The notes under the pieces: model-generated
The model's input: only the letters and a program-made list of their open reading frames with translations
Told to the model about the DNA's origin: nothing
Databases searched by the model: none
Translations under genes and position numbers: made by a program
Assembly (NCBI GenBank): GCA_937944075.1
Contig: CALDZZ010000252.1
Span: forward strand, 1-11,407
Direction: 5' to 3'
Source: an uncultured Rhizobiaceae group bacterium
GTDB lineage: Bacteria; Pseudomonadota; Alphaproteobacteria; Rhizobiales; Rhizobiaceae
Length of the DNA stretch: 11,407 bases
Shown here: positions 8,065 to 11,407 of the stretch, in pieces
How the letters are laid out: every line of letters begins with the position of its first letter
Numbering within the stretch: position 1 is the first letter of the stretch

Positions 8065-9357
8065 CTATACCTCCAACCGTGTTCTGCGATTGAGGGGACG
8101 TGCAAAAAGCTCGGCCAGATCACCTGCCTGCTCATAACCCTGAATGGGCGTGAAGACGAGTTCGATTGACCATTTGGTTGTAATGCCCTCAACTTCCAGA
8201 GGGTTTGCAAGGCCAAGACCGCAAACAACAATGTCAGGCTTTTCTTCTCTGCACCGCTCCAGTTGAAGGTCAACATCCTGCCCTTCGCTAAGCAATGTTT
8301 CTTCCGGAAGCATCTCGATATCTGCCGATAGCAATGTTTTGTTGAGATAGGGCGTTCCGACTTCACTTGGTTTCATGCCAAGTTCCTGGTGAAGAAACCT
8401 TGCGAGAGGAATTTCCAGCTGTGAGTCAGGAAAGAAGAAAACCGTCTTGCCTTGCAGATTTTCAAAGTGCATGGCAACAGCCCGCTCGGCTCGTTGTTTT
8501 GGCTTTTCTGTCACGGCATGAAATATTTCATCTGAAATGCCAAACTGATCAGCACAGGCCTTGAGCCATGCAGTTGTTCCTTCCGCACCAAGCGGGAAGG
8601 GCGCCTGAATTAATTCTGCACCACGATCTTTAAGTGCTCTTGCAGTATCTGTCAGGAAGGGCTGAGCCAGGATAAATTTTGTATTGTTCCCCACGGCGGG
8701 CATGTCATCTGCAAGTCTTGCGGGCAGGAAACGTACGGTATCAATACCCATTTCCTTGAATAATCTGTCAAACTGGTCTTCAACAACATCAGATAATGCG
8801 CCAACCACCATCAGCTCGTCAGGAGCATTTTCTGGTTCGGCTGGCAGACTTGGCACAAGTGAAGCAAGACAGGCGTCCTCTCCTTGTGTGAAAGTCGTCT
8901 CAATACCGCTTCCTGAATAATTCAAAATCCGAACCGAAGGGCTATGCGTAACAGATAGGCGCTCTGCGGCACGACCCAAATCAAGTTTGATGACTTCTGA
9001 AGGGCAAGATCCTACAAGGAAGAGTAGTTTGATTTCAGGGCGGCGTGCCAAAAGTTTTTCTACCACGCTATCCAGTTCGTCATGCATGTCCGCAATACCA
9101 GCAAGATCACGCTCATCCATAATGGCGGTCCCAAAACGAGGTTCTGCAAAGATCATGACACCAGCTGCAGACTGCATCAGGTGTGCACAGGTGCGTGATC
9201 CGACTATTAAAAAGAATGCATCCTGTATTTTGCGATGTAGCCACATGATGCCAGTCAAACCGCAAAAGACCTCATGCTGACCGCGTTGATGCAAAACCGG
9301 ACGGTCGTTGCATCCGCTGGCAGGAGCACTCGGCAGTGTCTTGTCAATAATATTCAT
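8065..9357 (-). CDS. bchN: Dark-operative protochlorophyllide reductase subunit BchN
   Basis: BchN partners BchB in the NB component and supplies three cysteine ligands to the shared [4Fe-4S] cluster. In this 430-residue product the three expected cysteines are C32 (HEVFCGLTG), C57 (GSRTCAHLMQSAAGV) and C118 (LVGSCPSEVIKLDL), matching family positions Cys26, Cys51 and Cys112 with a six-residue offset from a slightly longer N-terminus. Other family stretches include MIFAEPRFGTAIMDERDLAG and, near the C-terminus, EKPDIVVCGLGLANPLEVEGITTKWSIE. The start ATG at 9355-9357 overlaps the bchF stop by 4 nt (ATGA), and GGAGG lies 7 nt upstream, which fixes the start and suggests coupling with bchF. The paralogue BchY is excluded by motifs and context. 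Confidence 0.97.
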   Translation of the reverse strand: MNIIDKTLPSAPASGCNDRPVLHQRGQHEVFCGLTGIMWLHRKIQDAFFLIVGSRTCAHLMQSAAGVMIFAEPRFGTAIMDERDLAGIADMHDELDSVVEKLLARRPEIKLLFLVGSCPSEVIKLDLGRAAERLSVTHSPSVRILNYSGSGIETTFTQGEDACLASLVPSLPAEPENAPDELMVVGALSDVVEDQFDRLFKEMGIDTVRFLPARLADDMPAVGNNTKFILAQPFLTDTARALKDRGAELIQAPFPLGAEGTTAWLKACADQFGISDEIFHAVTEKPKQRAERAVAMHFENLQGKTVFFFPDSQLEIPLARFLHQELGMKPSEVGTPYLNKTLLSADIEMLPEETLLSEGQDVDLQLERCREEKPDIVVCGLGLANPLEVEGITTKWSIELVFTPIQGYEQAGDLAELFARPLNRRTRLEV

Positions 9358-9968
9358 GTCGATGCCTCCAGATTTGGATTAATCGATTTTGCCAAATTGA
9401 CTGTTCCAGGCTGTGGAGAGTTTTGCACAGCCGAAGCTGTAGGCTTGTCTATTTTTTCTGACAATGCCGATTTTTGGTTGGAATCCTGAAGTCTGGCGGC
9501 TCTCAGTTTCAGTATGAACTGGACTGCATTCACCACATAGGCGGCATAGGCGGCCAGTGCCAAAACCATGAGCTCGTAAGGAACCAGCAAATTGAAGTAA
9601 AGTGCGATCAGGTAAGCCGTATGAAGTGCAAGCACCAGCATCGAGAAAACGTCTTCCCAAAAGAATGCTTCGACAAAGAGATATTTGCCAAAGACAACCT
9701 TTTCCCAGATGGCCCCGGTGATCATGATCGTGTAAAGAATTAATGTTTTAAAAACAATGGAGTAGGTCGCTATTTCATAGCCTGTACCCACCATCAAATG
9801 GCGCATGACCAGATAAAGCGAAGCGAGAAAAACTACGAATTGAAAAGGCGCCAGGATGCCTTGCACAAGGGTCCATACACTTTCATCACGACGGCGTTTT
9901 TGCTCCGGCGTGTAAAGTGCATTTATTCTACTTGCCTGTTTCCCAACTGTGTCTCCAGTTTGTCTCAA
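9354..9968 (-). CDS. bchF: 3-vinyl bacteriochlorophyllide hydratase BchF
   Basis: BchF is an inner-membrane hydratase that turns the 3-vinyl group of the chlorin into 3-hydroxyethyl on the way to bacteriochlorophyll a. The conserved core begins at ALYTPEQKRRRDESVWTLVQGILAPFQF. Hydrophobic segments fall at about residues 38-60, 70-88, 105-127 and 130-152, and the motif TGAIWEKVVFGKYLF plus FFWEDVFS marks the family. The frame extends to ATG 10019, which has no Shine-Dalgarno sequence and lies inside a palindrome matching the PpsR operator. TTG 9968 has AGGGAG 7 nt upstream and is chosen here, giving 204 residues (first residue read as Met) against 221 from the ATG. This start is an inference. 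After the core ends at KLRAARL (160) there is a polar tail of about 44 residues that I do not recognise as part of the fold. It is the first gene of the operon and overlaps bchN by 4 nt. Confidence 0.92.
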   Translation of the reverse strand: MRQTGDTVGKQASRINALYTPEQKRRRDESVWTLVQGILAPFQFVVFLASLYLVMRHLMVGTGYEIATYSIVFKTLILYTIMITGAIWEKVVFGKYLFVEAFFWEDVFSMLVLALHTAYLIALYFNLLVPYELMVLALAAYAAYVVNAVQFILKLRAARLQDSNQKSALSEKIDKPTASAVQNSPQPGTVNLAKSINPNLEAST

Positions 9969-9975
9969 GCTACAT

Positions 9976-9981
9976 CTCCCT
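9976..9981 (-). promoter_or_regulatory. Candidate ribosome-binding site for bchF at the TTG start
   Basis: AGGGAG on the minus strand lies 7 nt before TTG 9968. The upstream ATG at 10019 has only an AT-rich stretch before it, with no purine-rich site. This is the main sequence evidence for the shorter BchF. Confidence 0.5.
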
Positions 9982-9999
9982 GTTTCAGCTACCCGCTGA

Positions 10000-10019
10000 A
10001 TGTCAAATAATTTTGACAT
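10000..10019. promoter_or_regulatory. Perfect palindrome matching the PpsR/CrtJ operator (TGT-N12-ACA), IR1
   Basis: Two 8-bp arms, ATGTCAAA and TTTGACAT, flank a TAAT spacer. TGT at 10001-10003 and ACA at 10016-10018 are exactly 12 nt apart, the known PpsR/CrtJ consensus. It lies just upstream of the preferred bchF start and about at the transcription start expected from the candidate promoter, a good position for repression. That it binds PpsR is inferred from the consensus and from ppsR being nearby. Confidence 0.75.
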
Positions 10020-10024
10020 AATAA

Positions 10025-10054
10025 AATGTAACGCTTGATAGATAATAAAGTCAA
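10025..10054 (-). promoter_or_regulatory. Candidate sigma-70 promoter for the bchF-lhaA operon
   Basis: On the minus strand, TTGACT (10054-10049) is followed after 18 nt by TACATT (10030-10025, 4 of 6 consensus). A start of transcription about 7 nt further on would fall near 10018, inside the IR1 palindrome. That would leave ATG 10019 at or before the transcript start. The -10 element is weak and the call is inferred. Confidence 0.4.
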
Positions 10055-10065
10055 GAAGGCTTGAC
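10050..10065. promoter_or_regulatory. Second inverted repeat with the same core (GTCAA-N6-TTGAC), IR2
   Basis: Arms GTCAAG and CTTGAC are separated by AAGG. The core GTCAA-N6-TTGAC is the same as in IR1 and is displaced by exactly 48 bp. The outermost bases differ (A and G instead of T and A), so it is a degenerate match to TGT-N12-ACA. Both arms carry outward-facing -35-like hexamers, TTGACT on the minus strand and TTGACG on the plus strand. Confidence 0.6.
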
Positions 10066-10089
10066 GTCTTATAATTTAGACACCATACT
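10061..10089 (+). promoter_or_regulatory. Candidate sigma-70 promoter for ppaA
   Basis: TTGACG (10061-10066) is followed after 17 nt by CATACT (10084-10089, 4 of 6 consensus). An alternative 16 nt downstream is TAGACA (10077-10082), 17 nt, then TATAGC (10100-10105). Both would give a leader of several tens of bases before ppaA. The first shares its -35 with IR2, so repressor binding there could affect both directions. Confidence 0.4.
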
Positions 10090-10158
10090 AAAATGCATAT
10101 ATAGCTGACATTATATTAGTTATTGATGTGCTTTTTTGCTATATGCTATGGAGGTTGC

Positions 10159-10959
10159 ATGAAGCACTACACGGGAAAACTGAATACGCAATCCCTACTT
10201 AGCAGTGCGATTCTGAATACGATTATTCCTAGCTTAACCAGCAAGCATACATCCATGTCCGCAGAAACCATTTATGCAAACGAATCCCAAAAGCGCTATC
10301 AGGCGTTTCTGGAGGAATTTTGTGTTGCACTGGCTTTGGGACAAAAAGATGAAGCATATCAACACGCTGAAAACATTCTCCAGGAAGATGCCAGCGTTAC
10401 CAAACTCTTTTTGAACGTATTCACTGACAGCGCACGCCTGCTGGGTGACAAGTGGAGCGATGACCGTTATTCCTTTGGCGACGTTACCATTGGCCTGGAG
10501 GTACTCCATGACATGCTGCGCCATTACACAAAAAGACTGTCAATTGAGCTGATACCGGCTTCTACGGGTGCTTCTGTATGTCTTTCTCCAATGCCAAGAC
10601 AGGATCATCTTTTTGGCTTGTTCATGCTGGAGGCTTTTCTTACTGCTTCAAAATGGGATGTCAGTTCAAACTTGTCCAATTCCAGAGAGGTCTTCCTCAA
10701 TGATATCGCAACGACGGAATATACTTTTATTGCGTTGTCTGTGGCGGAAACCGGCAAGATTGATGAATGTATGGAGCTAATAAAGAATATCAGGAATATG
10801 TCCTTGAACACCGATGTTAAGGTCTTGGTCGGCGGTTACCCGTTTGTCGAAAACAAGGATTTGTTCAGGAAAGTAGGCGCTGACGCAACTGCGGAAAATG
10901 CACTATCTGCACTTGAAGTCATGGAAACCTTTTGTCATGAAGACAAACAACTAGGTTGA
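10159..10959 (+). CDS. ppaA: PpaA/AerR-family antirepressor with a cobalamin-binding-like domain
   Basis: PpaA and AerR are soluble regulators that counter or modify PpsR/CrtJ repression of photosystem genes and bind cobalamin. The 266-residue product has a helical N-terminal region (about 40-125) with the family pattern LLGDKWSDDRYSFGDVTIGLEVL, including W99. A B12-type Rossmann domain follows (about 138-255): H150 in PRQDHLFGLFM sits where the cobalamin-coordinating histidine is expected, and VKVLVGGYPF plus KVGADATAENALSALEV match the C-terminal part of that fold. ATG 10159 is chosen for the GGAGG at 10150-10154, although its 4-nt spacing is short; the frame stays open upstream to ATG 10126, which has no such site. 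Met33 could give a shorter form but lacks a ribosome-binding site. It diverges from bchF and precedes ppsR by 113 nt. Family membership is judged from motifs; cobalamin binding is inferred. Confidence 0.82.
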   Translation: MKHYTGKLNTQSLLSSAILNTIIPSLTSKHTSMSAETIYANESQKRYQAFLEEFCVALALGQKDEAYQHAENILQEDASVTKLFLNVFTDSARLLGDKWSDDRYSFGDVTIGLEVLHDMLRHYTKRLSIELIPASTGASVCLSPMPRQDHLFGLFMLEAFLTASKWDVSSNLSNSREVFLNDIATTEYTFIALSVAETGKIDECMELIKNIRNMSLNTDVKVLVGGYPFVENKDLFRKVGADATAENALSALEVMETFCHEDKQLG

Positions 10960-11072
10960 GTATGATTCCATGACCGATTGGTTCCGATCAGTGTTTAAAA
11001 TGAATGTTGAAAATAGTTGTCGCGAAATTGTGGCAACTTCGGTTTTTAATTTAAGAACGTCAGGTTAATCCA
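10960..11072 (+). other. ppaA-ppsR intergenic spacer
   Basis: This AT-rich stretch has no convincing terminator and no clear sigma-70 promoter, so ppaA and ppsR may be co-transcribed. A near match to the PpsR consensus, TGT-N12-GCA, lies at 11018-11035 inside an imperfect inverted repeat, TTGTC (11017-11021) and GGCAA (11032-11036). Confidence 0.4.
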
Positions 11073-11407
11073 TTGGATGATTATTCAGCAGATACCGCTC
11101 AAATGAGATTGGAAAATCTTGAGGAATATTTCTCAGGTTTCAATCTTGCGCAGAATAGCCATTTTTTCGATGCGGCTGCTGACGTTACGCTCATTGTCGA
11201 TTCCAATGATTATATTCGCGATGCAGGCTTCCGTGTTGAAGAGCTGTTTTCCGCAGGTGGCCGAGGCTGGGTTGGGCAAAAATTTACAGAGACAGTTACG
11301 TCCGAATGTACGAACAAGATCAAGGATATGTTGAAAGAAGCGCGTGAAGGGCATACAAGCCGACCGCGTGAAATCAATCATATCATGCCTCATGATGATG
11401 ATACGCC
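11073..11407 (+). CDS. ppsR: PpsR/CrtJ-family photosystem repressor, N-terminal part (cut by window edge)
   Basis: PpsR/CrtJ represses bacteriochlorophyll, carotenoid and antenna genes under oxygen and binds TGT-N12-ACA. Only about 111 residues are in the window, covering the N-terminal domain: FFDAAADVTLIVDSNDYIRDAGF, then WVGQKFTETVTSECTNKIKDMLKEAREG and REINHIMPHDDDT, which resembles the N-terminal PAS-like domain of known PpsR proteins. The later PAS domains, the redox cysteine and the C-terminal helix-turn-helix lie beyond the right edge. The frame opens after a stop at 11052. TTG 11073, with AGG 8 nt upstream, is chosen; ATG 11103 (MRLENLEEYFSG) is the alternative and has no ribosome-binding site. 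The frame runs into the right edge with no break. Identity rests on the N-terminal similarity and on the ppaA neighbour. Confidence 0.85.
   Translation, partial: MDDYSADTAQMRLENLEEYFSGFNLAQNSHFFDAAADVTLIVDSNDYIRDAGFRVEELFSAGGRGWVGQKFTETVTSECTNKIKDMLKEAREGHTSRPREINHIMPHDDDT

Noticed and set aside
10031..10054. FNR-like site (TTGAT-N4-ATCAA) near TTGATAGATAATAAAGTCAA
   Set aside because: The half-sites are 12 nt apart at the TTGA/TCAA level instead of the required spacing, so it does not fit FnrL; the right half is better explained as part of IR2.
10123..10158. Longer N-terminus of PpaA starting at TTG 10123 or ATG 10126
   Set aside because: No ribosome-binding site precedes either, while GGAGG lies just before ATG 10159. 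The extra residues (CFFAICYGGC) do not look like the family start.
10971..10990. Possible terminator hairpin after ppaA (GATTGG and CCGATC)
   Set aside because: The arms are short with a mismatch, the loop is only 2 nt and no T-run follows, so it is not a credible terminator.
1..11407. Search for a new mobile, defence or CRISPR-like system
   Set aside because: All coding space is taken by known photosynthesis genes in intact frames, and no transposase, direct-repeat array, tRNA or integration site was seen.

Overview
The window is one end of a photosynthesis gene cluster from a purple (bacteriochlorophyll-a-making) proteobacterium. It is most likely an alphaproteobacterium, because a PpaA/AerR-type antirepressor and a PpsR/CrtJ-type repressor sit beside a bchF-N-B-H-L-M-lhaA operon. 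Base composition is moderate, with an AT-rich intergenic control region. Nothing in the sequence fixes the genus, or tells an aerobic anoxygenic phototroph from a classical purple non-sulfur bacterium.

Layout. Positions 1 to about 9970 are a single tightly packed operon on the minus strand. In transcription order it holds bchF (3-vinyl hydratase), bchN and bchB (catalytic subunits of the dark protochlorophyllide reductase), bchH (large Mg-chelatase subunit), bchL (reductase iron protein), bchM (Mg-protoporphyrin IX methyltransferase) and lhaA (LH1 assembly factor, cut by the left edge). Gaps between genes run from a 29-nt overlap to 6 nt, and several ribosome-binding sites lie inside the preceding gene. 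Positions 9969 to 10158 are a divergent control region. Positions 10159 to 11407 hold ppaA and the 5' part of ppsR on the plus strand.

How it works together. BchH inserts Mg into protoporphyrin IX with BchI and BchD, which are not in this window. BchM methylates the product. After ring E is closed elsewhere, BchL passes electrons to BchNB, which reduces ring D without light. BchF hydrates the 3-vinyl group on the way to bacteriochlorophyll a. LhaA helps assemble the LH1 antenna. PpaA (probably cobalamin-binding) and PpsR (redox-responsive repressor) are expected to control the operon they diverge from.

The least ordinary part is the control region. Two inverted repeats share the core GTCAA-N6-TTGAC and are offset by exactly 48 bp. 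One matches the PpsR consensus TGT-N12-ACA and covers the upstream ATG that a naive bchF call would use. The other holds outward-facing -35-like hexamers of two divergent candidate promoters. I saw no RNA genes, mobile elements, CRISPR arrays, frameshifts or pseudogenes, and no clearly new system.
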